This document shows, one piece after another, positions 49,167 through 57,521 of a stretch of DNA of 64,000 nt. The DNA comes from JACQFK01 sp036383955 (lineage in GTDB: Bacteria > Planctomycetota > MHYJ01 > JACPRB01). The DNA lies in NCBI GenBank assembly GCA_036383955.1, contig DASVNH010000114.1, positions 1 to 64,000 on the forward strand. The letters run 5' to 3'. The notes under the pieces are model-generated. The model was not told the DNA's origin. It saw only the letters and a list, made by a program, of their open reading frames with translations, and did no database searches. The first letter of the stretch is position 1. The number at the start of each line of letters is the position of its first letter. The position numbers were made by a program, and so were the translations under genes.

Positions 49167-50944
49167 ATCGCGCCCCTCCAGAAGAGCCAGGCCTCGATCA
49201 CCACGAGGATCAGCACGAGCAGGATCGCGGGAACGGCGACAGGGACGCGCGCGTGCCACGGGGCGGGAGGCGGCGGCGCCGAGGCCGGGACGGCGTCGCG
49301 GCGCAGATCCGACTCGGCGGCGTCGAAGAGATTCACGGCGACCCATTCCTCGCGCTCGCTCGTCCGCGCCACCAGGAAGCCCGGTCCCGCCGCGGGAGCG
49401 CCGTCGACCCGGCCGCCGCGCACGGCGACGCGCTCGCGCCGGGCGCCCTGCTCGACGATCAGCTCGCCCGTCTCGATCCAGAGGGGGCGCTCGGCCCGCA
49501 GCGGCGCGCCCGCGGCCGCCTGGGGAGCGAACGCCCGCAGGCCCCGCCACGTGCCCCAGTCCGCCAGGTTGAACAGCAGGGTCAGGAAGGCCGGCCGCAC
49601 CGCGAGGTCGCTGTCCTCGAGCGCGAAGCCGAGCTCCACGACCGCCCGGCCGCCCCGCGACGTCCAGGTCGCCACGGCCCCTTCGATCGCGCGGATGAGG
49701 GGCGGGCCGTCCAGGACGCGCGAGCGCCTCAGCAGCAGCCCTCCGAAATCCGCCGCCCGCGCGGGCGGGGCGTCGCGATCCCAGTCGACGACCGACGGCT
49801 TCTCGACCATCCCGGGCCCCGGCGCCCCGAGGATCAGGACGGCCCCGCCGATCGGCGGATCCGGCGGCGCCACCCGGTCGAAGACGACGATCATCCCCTC
49901 GCCCAGCCGCCCCCGGAGCTCCGCGAGCCGCGAGACGGGCGCCGCGCTGACGTCCCCCACCAGCCCGCCCGTCCGCAGCGACGCGAGCGCGTGCATGAGG
50001 AAGTCGTCCGGCTTGCCTCCGTGAAACACCACGACCGGCGGCGGCACGACCGGCGGCACCACGAAGCGCGCGACGTCGTCCGCCGGCAGCGCGTCCGGCG
50101 GCTCGAGGATGACTTCGACCCGGCCCCCTTCTTCGAGGCGGGAGCCCGGAAAGGCCGCGGGATCGAGGATCCATTCCCGGCGTCCCGCCACCGCCGGACG
50201 TCGGGCCAGCTCCCGGCCGCCGAAGCGGAGCACCTCGTCCCGCCGCGGCGGAGCGCCGCCGAACTGGGCGGCCTCGAGCTCGAGGACGACGCGCTTCTCG
50301 CCGGGACGGCGGATCGCGAGACCCGAGACCCAGCCCGCGTTGTCGCGCGGTTCGCCCACCCGGACCGGGATGACGCGCTCCTCCGCCGGAAGCGCGCGGT
50401 CGGAGAACACCACGGCCGTCACGTCCGGGCCGGCCGCGAGGGCCGCGCGGATCCGCTCGCCCAGGTCCGCGCCGCGCGCGGGAGGCGGCGCGACGAGGCG
50501 CAGCGCGAGCGCCTCGAGATCCGGGGTGAAGGGCACGGACGGGCCGTCGGAGCCGTGGAGGGCGGCCTGATCGCCGATCGCGCGCGCGCCCAGAAACTCG
50601 CGGGTGAGGTCGACCGCCCGGTCCAGGCGCGTGCGGCCGTCGGCCTCGATCGCGCCCATGGAGGCCGAGGTGTCCAGGACCACCGCCCAGCGCCGCGGGG
50701 GCGTGAGGCGGGGCGACGAGGCGGCGGCGGTCAGCAGCGTGAGGGCGGCCAGGCTCAGCAGCAGCGACGCGACGTGGCGGAGCCGCCGCAGCGCGGTGCG
50801 CCGCTCCTCCTCGACCAGCACGTGCTCCCAGAACAGCAGGGCCGGAACGGGAACGCGGCGAACGCGGCCGCGATAGAGGTGGAACGCGATCACCGGCGCC
50901 GCGAGCGCCAGCAGCCAGAGCCCTTGCGGATGGTCGAACGTCAT
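49163..50944 (-). CDS. BatA-like membrane protein with vWA domain
   Basis: The 593-residue protein starts with the aerotolerance-regulator N-terminal (BatA) region MTFDHPQGLWLLALAAPVIAFHLYRGRVRRVPVPALLFWE, a membrane helix near 60-80, and a vWA domain with the MIDAS AVVLDTSASM. A glutamine-amidotransferase-like section (VVFHGGKPDDFLMHAL, VLILGAPGPGM) and a last membrane helix at the C-terminus follow. The family works with DUF58 and MoxR proteins. It is coupled by ATGA to genes on both sides. Confidence 0.88.
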   Translation of the reverse strand: MTFDHPQGLWLLALAAPVIAFHLYRGRVRRVPVPALLFWEHVLVEEERRTALRRLRHVASLLLSLAALTLLTAAASSPRLTPPRRWAVVLDTSASMGAIEADGRTRLDRAVDLTREFLGARAIGDQAALHGSDGPSVPFTPDLEALALRLVAPPPARGADLGERIRAALAAGPDVTAVVFSDRALPAEERVIPVRVGEPRDNAGWVSGLAIRRPGEKRVVLELEAAQFGGAPPRRDEVLRFGGRELARRPAVAGRREWILDPAAFPGSRLEEGGRVEVILEPPDALPADDVARFVVPPVVPPPVVVFHGGKPDDFLMHALASLRTGGLVGDVSAAPVSRLAELRGRLGEGMIVVFDRVAPPDPPIGGAVLILGAPGPGMVEKPSVVDWDRDAPPARAADFGGLLLRRSRVLDGPPLIRAIEGAVATWTSRGGRAVVELGFALEDSDLAVRPAFLTLLFNLADWGTWRGLRAFAPQAAAGAPLRAERPLWIETGELIVEQGARRERVAVRGGRVDGAPAAGPGFLVARTSEREEWVAVNLFDAAESDLRRDAVPASAPPPPAPWHARVPVAVPAILLVLILVVIEAWLFWRGAI

Positions 50945-51813
50945 CGATGCTCCAGGATGCCGCCGGCGCGCAGGACGTCGACCACCCGCTTCTCGAGCGG
51001 GTCCTCGGCCAGGACGCGCGCGTGGGCGATCTCGTGGGCGCGGCAGAAGTCGCGGACCTCGTCGCAGAAGCGCGAGAAGCGGCGCCGGTAGGCCTCCACG
51101 GTCTCGGGGCGGAGAAGGACGTCGCGCGTCCTCCCGCTCTCGAGATCCACGAGGCCGCAGCGGCCGCGGAGCTCGGGGGAAGCCTCCGCGCGCGCGACGA
51201 GATGGACGACGTGGACGCCGAAGCGCTGGGCGAGGAGGGCGCGGAGGGCCTCGCCGTAGCCTTCGACGTCGTAGAAGTCGGTGAGCAGGAGCACGAGCGA
51301 GCGGCCCCGGAGGCGCGGGAGGGCGGTCCGGAACGCGGCGCGCATGTCGGTGGCGCCCTCCGGGCGGAGGGCGTCGATCGCCGGCAGCAGCTCGAAGAGG
51401 GCGCCCTTCCCCCGCAGGAAGGTCTTCAGGGGCCGGGCCTCGGCGCCGAACGCGTAGAGGCTGACGGAGTCGTAATTCGACAGGCCGACGTAGCCGAGGG
51501 CGGCGGCGAGTTCCTGGGCGGCCCGGAACTTGCCCCCGAAGGACATCGACGAGGAGACGTCCAGGAGGATGGAGACGTGGACGTTCTCCTCGGCGGCGAA
51601 CTCCTTGATGAAGAGGCTCCCGTGGCGGGCGTAGACGTTCCAGTCGATGTAGCGGATCTCGTCCCCGGGGGTGTAGCGGCGGTAGTCGACGAACTCGAGG
51701 GAGGCGCCCTTGCGGGGCGTGAGGCGCTCGGCCCGGTCGTCGGCCGCGAGGACGCGGCGGGCGAGGAGATTGAGCGACTCGAGGCTCCGGAGGAACGCGG
51801 CGTCGAAGGGCAT
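50941..51813 (-). CDS. DUF58 protein with intact vWA MIDAS
   Basis: The 290-residue soluble protein has the DUF58 signature VDYRRYTPGDEIRYIDWNVYARHGSLFIKEF followed directly by the MIDAS motif LLDVSSSMSFGGKFRAAQELAAAL and TDFYDVEGYGEAL. It has no membrane helix, unlike the DUF58 gene at 41925. ATG 51813 has a G-rich stretch in front and a TATCAT box nine bases upstream. It is the first gene of the DUF58/BatA/FG-GAP operon, which lacks its own MoxR. Confidence 0.92.
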   Translation of the reverse strand: MPFDAAFLRSLESLNLLARRVLAADDRAERLTPRKGASLEFVDYRRYTPGDEIRYIDWNVYARHGSLFIKEFAAEENVHVSILLDVSSSMSFGGKFRAAQELAAALGYVGLSNYDSVSLYAFGAEARPLKTFLRGKGALFELLPAIDALRPEGATDMRAAFRTALPRLRGRSLVLLLTDFYDVEGYGEALRALLAQRFGVHVVHLVARAEASPELRGRCGLVDLESGRTRDVLLRPETVEAYRRRFSRFCDEVRDFCRAHEIAHARVLAEDPLEKRVVDVLRAGGILEHR

Positions 51814-51822
51814 CGACCCCCC

Positions 51823-51828
51823 ATGATA
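51823..51828 (-). promoter_or_regulatory. -10 box TATCAT before the DUF58/BatA operon
   Basis: TATCAT on the minus strand is nine bases from ATG 51813 and faces a second TATCAT (51874-51879, plus strand) serving the divergent propeller gene. Confidence 0.5.
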
Positions 51829-51873
51829 CCGGAACGCCTTCGAATTCCGAAGCGCCGGGCCCCGCGAGACCCT

Positions 51874-51879
51874 TATCAT
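51874..51879 (+). promoter_or_regulatory. -10 box TATCAT, six bases before ATG 51886
   Basis: TATCAT followed by TCTGAG and ATG, with no ribosome site; typical leaderless spacing. Confidence 0.55.
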
Positions 51880-51885
51880 TCTGAG

Positions 51886-53106
51886 ATGACGACCGCCCTC
51901 TGGCTGCTGCTCGCCCTCGCCGACGACTGGCCGAACTGGCGGGGGCCGAACCGCGACGGCGTGAGCGCCGAAAAGGATCTTCCGACGGCCTGGGGCCCCG
52001 AGACGAACATCCTCTGGAAGCTCCCGCTGCCGGCGGCGGCCGGATCCACGCCCGTCGTCGTCCGCGACCGGATCTACCTCACCTCCCCGAGCGCCGACGG
52101 CGACCGGCTGCTCCTGATCTGCGCGGGCACGGACGGGAAGGTCCGCTGGGAGAAGACGGTGTCCGACGGCCTCAAGAGCGCGAAGAACGTCGCGTCCGCC
52201 TCCCCGAGCGCGGACGGCCAGCACGTCTGGGCCTACTCCGGCAACGGCGACCTGGTCTGCTTCACGGCCGACGGCGCCGAGGTCTGGCGCGCCAATCTCC
52301 AGAACGTCTACGGGCGCTTCAAGCTCGGCTTCGGCATGACCACGACGCCGCTCGTGCACGAGGGCGTCCTCTACGTCCAGCTCATCCACGCGGGCGGCGC
52401 GTGGGTCGTCGCGCTCGACGCCGCGAGCGGCAAGGAGCTCTGGAAGTCGAAGCGCGACTCCGACGGCGTCGACGAATGCGAGCATTCGTACGCGTCCATC
52501 CAGTTCGGCGCCGGCACGCTGGTCTCGCACGGCAACGACTACGCGATCGGGCACGACCCCAAGACCGGCGCGGAGATCTGGCGCCTCGGGGACCTCAATC
52601 CGAAGGACAAGTACAACAAGACGCTGCGCTTCGTGTCGTCGCCGCTGGTCCTGCCGGACCTGATCGTGGTGCCGACGGCCAAGAACGGCGCCGTCGTCGC
52701 GCTCGACCCGCGCGCGAAGGGCAAGATCGACCGCGGGAACGCCGCGCACCAGCGCTGGCGGCTCGACAGCGGGACGCCGGACGTCGCGTCCCCCCTCGTC
52801 TACGACGGCCTGGTCTACCTGAGCCAGAACAACGGGGCGCTGACCTGCCTCGACGCGGCCACGGGGGCGGCGGTCTACAAGGAGCGGCCGGACAAGGACA
52901 CCCACTTCGCCTCGCCCGCGGCGGGCGACGGCAAGATCTACCTGGCGGGCCGCGGCGGCACGGTGTCGGTGGTGGCGGCGGGCCGGGCCTTCAAGGTCCT
53001 CGCGGTGAACGAGCTCAAGGATCCCCTCGACGCTTCGCCCGCGATCAGCGGCGGCCGGATCTACCTCCGCGGCGCCGCCCACCTCTGGGCGGTGGGGTCC
53101 CGCTAG
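51886..53106 (+). CDS. Secreted PQQ-like beta-propeller protein
   Basis: The 406-residue protein has a short leader (MTTALWLLLALADDWPNWRGPNRDG); the WPNWRGPNRDGVS segment marks the start of planctomycete PQQ-repeat proteins. Propeller blades are visible as GSTPVVVRDRIYLTS, GKVRWEKTVSDGL, GDLVCFTADGAEVWRANLQ, VVALDAASGKELWKSKRDSD, ALTCLDAATGAAVYKERPD and GRIYLRGAAHLWAVG. A catalytic quinoprotein is unlikely; these proteins are thought to bind ligands or scaffold complexes. Confidence 0.88.
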   Translation: MTTALWLLLALADDWPNWRGPNRDGVSAEKDLPTAWGPETNILWKLPLPAAAGSTPVVVRDRIYLTSPSADGDRLLLICAGTDGKVRWEKTVSDGLKSAKNVASASPSADGQHVWAYSGNGDLVCFTADGAEVWRANLQNVYGRFKLGFGMTTTPLVHEGVLYVQLIHAGGAWVVALDAASGKELWKSKRDSDGVDECEHSYASIQFGAGTLVSHGNDYAIGHDPKTGAEIWRLGDLNPKDKYNKTLRFVSSPLVLPDLIVVPTAKNGAVVALDPRAKGKIDRGNAAHQRWRLDSGTPDVASPLVYDGLVYLSQNNGALTCLDAATGAAVYKERPDKDTHFASPAAGDGKIYLAGRGGTVSVVAAGRAFKVLAVNELKDPLDASPAISGGRIYLRGAAHLWAVGSR

Positions 53107-53160
53107 CTCTCGACGGTCAAGCGGTGACTTTTCCCGGGGCCCGCGGCACGAATTAGGCGG

Positions 53161-54105
53161 ATGAACGCGGCGCTCGCGCTGCTCCTGGTCGACATCGTGG
53201 GCATCTGGAACTTCAGCGAGGCCCGGGACGGAAAGGTCCGCAACTCGCGGCCGCGAGGCGGAGGCGTTCCCGCCGTTCTCCGCGACTTCGACCCGAAGGT
53301 GCTGGAGGGCGTCGACGTCGAGCCGGCGGACTTTTCCGTCGCCCGCGCCGGACTTCAGACCACCGTCCGCGTCGCGAAGAGCGGCTGGGCCACGTTCAAG
53401 AACGTCCCCGACAACGGTCTGGAAGCCGGCGTCCACACGCCGGTCGGGCCCCACGCCCTCGCGCTCTACTCGGACAAGCCCGGAAACTGGATCCACTTCC
53501 CGGGGCTGGCGACGGAGCTGGTCGGACGGCCGGGAGGGAGCGTCCGCTCCTTCGGACTGGCCGCGTGGTACTTGCTGCAGACCGAAGGCGATCCCCCGCG
53601 GTTCAGCCACAAAGGCGTCAACGCCCTCTTCCGGTTCAGCTCGACCGACGGGCGGCTGCAGACGTTCGCCGCCGTCGACCGCTTCGTCACGGAGGATGTC
53701 GGCAACGGCCTGGGCCCCGGCCACGCGTTCCGCCTGCCGGAGGCGCGGCGCGAAGCGGCCGCGGCGCGCTGGGTGCACGTGACCGTCACCGCCGACGGGC
53801 CGGCCCAGACCTTCCAGATGTGGGTGAACGGCGAGGCCGTCGAGTACGTCACCGGGGCGCCGGGCCGGAACGCCTACGCCTGGCCCCCCGAGGGAGGCCT
53901 GGAGATCAATTACCGGGTCGGCCACGACTCCGACGGCATGACGATCGGCCGCTGGCTGGGCGGCTACGCGGCTTCCGGCCGGACGCTCGGCCTGGCGTCG
54001 GTCGTGCTGGTCAAGGACGAGACCCTCGACCAGACGCGCGCCCGGCACCTCTACGGCCTCGGCCGTCGCGGGATCCCCTTCGACGGCGCGTGGCCCGGGA
54101 AGTAA
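53161..54105 (+). CDS. Secreted LamG/concanavalin-like protein
   Basis: The 314-residue product begins MNAALALLLVDIVGIWNFSEARDGKVRNSRPRGGG: a mini leader running into a LamG-like beginning. The rest fits a concanavalin-like jelly roll (RSFGLAAWYLLQTEGDPPRFSHKG, ARWVHVTVTADGPAQTFQMWVNGEAVEYVTGAPG, LGLASVVLVKDETLDQTRARHLYGLG), a domain often carried by planctomycete surface or periplasmic proteins. No catalytic residues can be named. AGGCGG precedes the ATG directly. Confidence 0.7.
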   Translation: MNAALALLLVDIVGIWNFSEARDGKVRNSRPRGGGVPAVLRDFDPKVLEGVDVEPADFSVARAGLQTTVRVAKSGWATFKNVPDNGLEAGVHTPVGPHALALYSDKPGNWIHFPGLATELVGRPGGSVRSFGLAAWYLLQTEGDPPRFSHKGVNALFRFSSTDGRLQTFAAVDRFVTEDVGNGLGPGHAFRLPEARREAAAARWVHVTVTADGPAQTFQMWVNGEAVEYVTGAPGRNAYAWPPEGGLEINYRVGHDSDGMTIGRWLGGYAASGRTLGLASVVLVKDETLDQTRARHLYGLGRRGIPFDGAWPGK

Positions 54106-54169
54106 GCCGCGCCGGAGGCTCGGAACAATTATCCCGGGCCAGTCTCCGAGGCCTCCGCGAAGTACCGGC

Positions 54170-55357
54170 ATGACACGCTCGATCCGGACGCTGGGGATGG
54201 CGATCGCGGCGGCTTCGGGGCTGTTCGCCCAGGAGGCCAAGAACGATCCGTTCGACAAGCTCTTCGCTTCCGTGGTCCCGACCGGGAAGGAGCTGGCCTG
54301 GCGCGACGTCCCGTGGCACCCGAATTTCTGGAACGCGGTGATCGAGGCTCAGGAAAAAGGCCAGCCGGTCCTCCTGTGGGCGATGAACGGCCACCCGATG
54401 GCCTGCACCGCCGGGAACGGCGTGCGCTACAGGCTCTGGGTATGGTCGGACCCCGACGTCCGGGACCTGGCGAAAAAGTTCGTCCCCGCGGCCGACGACG
54501 TCAACGTGATCCTCTCCCAGCGCGGGCCGGAGCAGGCGGCGCTCTGGAAGAAGATCGGGGCGCAAGGGCACTATCAACGTCCGGGACAGGGAATCTACGC
54601 CCTGACGCCGAGCGGGAAACTGCTCGCCTCCACCAACCAGCGCGACGCCAAGGCCGCGGCGGAGACCCTGCGCAAGGGTCTCGCGATGTGGGAATCGATG
54701 AAGCGCGAGGAACGGATGATGATCGGCAGGCCGTCGCCGGAGCCCGAGGGTCCCTCGCGGCTCTACCCCAAGGGAGGGCTGGTGCTCCAGGCGTTCTACC
54801 GGGATCTTCCCCGCAAGGACGGCCAGGTCCCGGGCTTCTGGGCGGGCATGTGGAACCAGGATTTCGCGTGGTTCACCCGGGACGAGGCGCGGTCGCTCGT
54901 CCCCGACTCCAAGGCTCCCGGAACGCGCAAAGCGGCGCCCGAGAAGCTGGCGCGGCGCCTGGCCAAATACCACCTGGTGGACCACGTGAGGGGCGGCACG
55001 CGCCCGTTCTCCGACGCGGCCGTGAAGAACGTCGCGATCACGTTTCAGGTGATCCGTGCGGAGGGGGACACGCTGCGCCTCCGGATCGAGGGATCCTCGC
55101 TCGCGGACGAAAAAGGCGTCTGCGGCTACGATGCCCGCCTTCAGGGCCTCGCCGCGTGGGATCTCAAGAAGGAGATGTTCACCTCCTTCCAGCTGCTCGC
55201 GACGGGCCAGCGCTGGGGGGACAACACCCTCGACAACGACCGTCGCGACGACCCGGGCCCCCATCCGATGGGGATCGCGTTCCAGCTGGCGGAGGGATCC
55301 GATCGCGTGCCGCCCCTCGTCGTCACCTTCCCGCTGGGCGAGGCCTACTTCAAATAA
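54170..55357 (+). CDS. Secreted protein with thioredoxin-like N-terminal region
   Basis: The 395-residue protein has a signal peptide (MTRSIRTLGMAIAAASGLFAQEA). Residues 45-160 (DVPWHPNFWNAVIEAQEKGQPVLLWAMNGHPMACTAGNGVRYR ... IYALTPSGKLLASTNQRD) look like a thioredoxin-fold domain in which the CxxC is replaced by HPMAC, so it is not a normal redox thioredoxin. A second half (residues 230-395) is beta-rich (ITFQVIRAEGDTLRLRIEGSS, FQLAEGSDRVPPLVVTFPLGEAYF). I do not recognise the whole protein. Confidence 0.65.
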   Translation: MTRSIRTLGMAIAAASGLFAQEAKNDPFDKLFASVVPTGKELAWRDVPWHPNFWNAVIEAQEKGQPVLLWAMNGHPMACTAGNGVRYRLWVWSDPDVRDLAKKFVPAADDVNVILSQRGPEQAALWKKIGAQGHYQRPGQGIYALTPSGKLLASTNQRDAKAAAETLRKGLAMWESMKREERMMIGRPSPEPEGPSRLYPKGGLVLQAFYRDLPRKDGQVPGFWAGMWNQDFAWFTRDEARSLVPDSKAPGTRKAAPEKLARRLAKYHLVDHVRGGTRPFSDAAVKNVAITFQVIRAEGDTLRLRIEGSSLADEKGVCGYDARLQGLAAWDLKKEMFTSFQLLATGQRWGDNTLDNDRRDDPGPHPMGIAFQLAEGSDRVPPLVVTFPLGEAYFK

Positions 55358-55390
55358 GGAAGACCGCCGGCGACGTAGAATAGGCGCCCT

Positions 55391-56956
55391 ATGGCGCTGC
55401 TCCTCTGTCTCATGGCCTGCCAGGAGTGGACCCAGGACGCGCACGACGCGCAGCGGACCGGGTACACGGCCGAAGAGCCCGTCCTCCCGTGGACGCTCGC
55501 CTGGACCTGGAACGGGCCGGACGCCGCGGGCGGGACCGGCGGACATCGCTATCACCAGCCGGCTCCCTACACGCCCTGGGAAGCGCGCACCTGCACCGGC
55601 GGCGCCCACGTCTACGTGCCCGGCAACGCGGACGGGCTCTACGCGCTGAAAAAGTCCGACGGCTCGGTCGCGTGGAGGATGTCGACGGCCCCCGTCAACG
55701 TGACGCCCGCCTACGATCCGGCCACGCGGACCGTCTACGCCGGCTCAGACGCGGGCACGCTGGTCAAGCTGAACGCCGACACCGGCGCGCCGCTGGGCAC
55801 GTACGACGCGGGCGCGAAGATCGTCAAGTCCGTGATGCTCGCCGGGTCGCACGCCTACGTCCTCACGGCGGCGGGAACGCTGCACAAGGTGTCGACCTCC
55901 TCCATGACCGCCGCCTGGACCTACGCCGCCGGCGCCGCGCCGCACACGCTGCCCGCCTATTCGAGCTCGCGGCGGGCGGTGATCTTCTGCACGGCCGACC
56001 TCCAGGTGCATGCGGTGAACGACGCGGACGGGACGTCGAAGTGGAAGGTCAGGCCGTCGCCCCTCGCGCCCGGCACCCATGTCGAGTTCCAGGGCGGCTG
56101 GCCCGTGATCGCCGAGCTGCGCGGGATCGTCTTCGTGCGGATGATGATCGGCGACGTGAGTGCCGTCCTCTGGTCGGGCGGCCCGAAGTGGGGCACGACG
56201 AACGCGGCGATCCGCGCGCGCCTCCAGGCCAACCCGGGGCTCAAAAACCTCTTCGCGCTCTCGCTCGACACCGGCGCCGAGGCGTTCGTGCCGGCGGTCG
56301 GACCGGCGGGCGTCGAGGATCTCCTCCAGGGCCGGCCGCGCCTGCGCGTCCACAGCTTCCCGGTCGTCCGGGTCGTCGACGGCAAGGAAGTCGCGTACTC
56401 GGCCTGGCGCAACGGCGACACCCGGGATCCCAAATGGGACGCGCGCTGGGACTCGCATCTCGGGGAGATGGCGCTCGACGGCCCGGACGCCGGCGACCTG
56501 CGCTTCGTGAAGTTCGAGGAGCACGACCACTGGCTGCGCATCACCGACGAGGCCTGCCCGCTCACGATGGCGGGCGAGACGCTCTTCCACGCCCACTGGG
56601 ACGCGAGCGAGGCCGCGCGGATCACCGACCGCTCGGCGGGGCTGGGGGCGACCCGCGCGAACCCCATCCAGACCGTCAAGCTCCCGTCCGTCGTCCGGCA
56701 CGTCGCGGCCGCGGGGACGTCGCGCGACACGACGACCCACTGGACGGCGACGGGCATGAAGCTCGTCGACGGCCGGTGGAAGGCGGCGCCGGGCTGGTGG
56801 GTCTACTGGAACATCCTCGATCCGCCCACGCCGGCCCGGGACGCGTACAGCGAAGGCATCCTCCCGCGCTACACGTACGTGTCGGACGGCCTGGTCATCG
56901 TCGAGGGCAACGGCGGCGACCTCTTCGTCCTGCGGCACAGCGGCCCCAAGCGCTGA
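55391..56956 (+). CDS. PQQ-like beta-propeller lipoprotein
   Basis: The 521-residue product starts MALLLCLMACQEWTQDAHDAQRTGYTAEEPVLPW; LCLMAC may be a short lipobox, and WTQDAHDAQRTGYT is the classical opening of PQQ-repeat proteins. Blades include GNADGLYALKKSDGSVAWRMS, DAGTLVKLNADTGAPLG, AGTLHKVSTSSMTAAWTYAAG and LQVHAVNDADGTSKWKV. The last third is longer than in simple propellers and contains HWTATGMKLVDGRW. A TAGAAT box lies nine bases before the ATG. Confidence 0.78.
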   Translation: MALLLCLMACQEWTQDAHDAQRTGYTAEEPVLPWTLAWTWNGPDAAGGTGGHRYHQPAPYTPWEARTCTGGAHVYVPGNADGLYALKKSDGSVAWRMSTAPVNVTPAYDPATRTVYAGSDAGTLVKLNADTGAPLGTYDAGAKIVKSVMLAGSHAYVLTAAGTLHKVSTSSMTAAWTYAAGAAPHTLPAYSSSRRAVIFCTADLQVHAVNDADGTSKWKVRPSPLAPGTHVEFQGGWPVIAELRGIVFVRMMIGDVSAVLWSGGPKWGTTNAAIRARLQANPGLKNLFALSLDTGAEAFVPAVGPAGVEDLLQGRPRLRVHSFPVVRVVDGKEVAYSAWRNGDTRDPKWDARWDSHLGEMALDGPDAGDLRFVKFEEHDHWLRITDEACPLTMAGETLFHAHWDASEAARITDRSAGLGATRANPIQTVKLPSVVRHVAAAGTSRDTTTHWTATGMKLVDGRWKAAPGWWVYWNILDPPTPARDAYSEGILPRYTYVSDGLVIVEGNGGDLFVLRHSGPKR

Positions 56957-57009
56957 CGATCGGACTCTTTCCCGTAAAGGACGTCGAAATCCTCCTGTAT
57001 AAGCAAGGG

Positions 57010-57501
57010 ATGAGGATCGCGCTGCTTCTCACGCTCGCCGGCTGCGCTTCCGGTCCGCCGCCGCTGCCTCCGGACCTTCTGTCGAAAGTCGAGAGCGCCC
57101 TCCGCGACCTGCCTCCGGGGGCCGAGGATTACTTCTTCATGGAGGACGCGGAAAGGCTGGCCTTGCTTCGGGAGTCGGGCCGCGGCACTCCCGAGGACCA
57201 GGAGTTCCTGGAGAAGCGGATGCTGGGCGAGCAGATCCCCCGCGTGAAGGCGGACGCCGCCCGCGCGGCCCAGCCCCGCCCCGTCCGTTCCGCCAGAGTC
57301 GCGCCGCCCGTCCCGGCGGGGCCTCCCGAGGGCGAACGGCCCGCCCGAGGCACGTGGACGATCACGTTGACCGACGGGCGCAAGCTCAGGGGAACGCTCG
57401 TCGAGGCCACGGAAACGCGCATGAAGTTCAAGGTCAAAGAGGACATCCTGATCACTTTCGATCGTAAAAGCATCCTCCACATGGAGCTCGCTCCCGAGTA
57501 G
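57010..57501 (+). CDS. Small lipoprotein of unknown function
   Basis: The 163-residue product starts at ATG 57010 with a lipobox signal (MRIALLLTLAGC, cysteine 12). A helical, charged middle and a Pro/Arg-rich linker lead to a small beta domain at the C-terminus (GTWTITLTDGRKLRGTLVEATETRMKFKVKEDILITFDRKSILHMEL), which looks like an SH3/Sm-type barrel found in planctomycete secreted proteins. A TATAAG box lies six bases before the ATG. No family name is known to me. Confidence 0.7.
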   Translation: MRIALLLTLAGCASGPPPLPPDLLSKVESALRDLPPGAEDYFFMEDAERLALLRESGRGTPEDQEFLEKRMLGEQIPRVKADAARAAQPRPVRSARVAPPVPAGPPEGERPARGTWTITLTDGRKLRGTLVEATETRMKFKVKEDILITFDRKSILHMELAPE

Positions 57502-57505
57502 CGCG

Positions 57506-57514
57506 TGATATCCT
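57506..57514 (+). promoter_or_regulatory. Extended -10 TGA-TATCCT, seven bases before ATG 57522
   Basis: The box overlaps the end of the intergenic spacer and predicts a leaderless transcript for the methyltransferase gene. Confidence 0.5.
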
Positions 57515-57521
57515 GGGCCCC

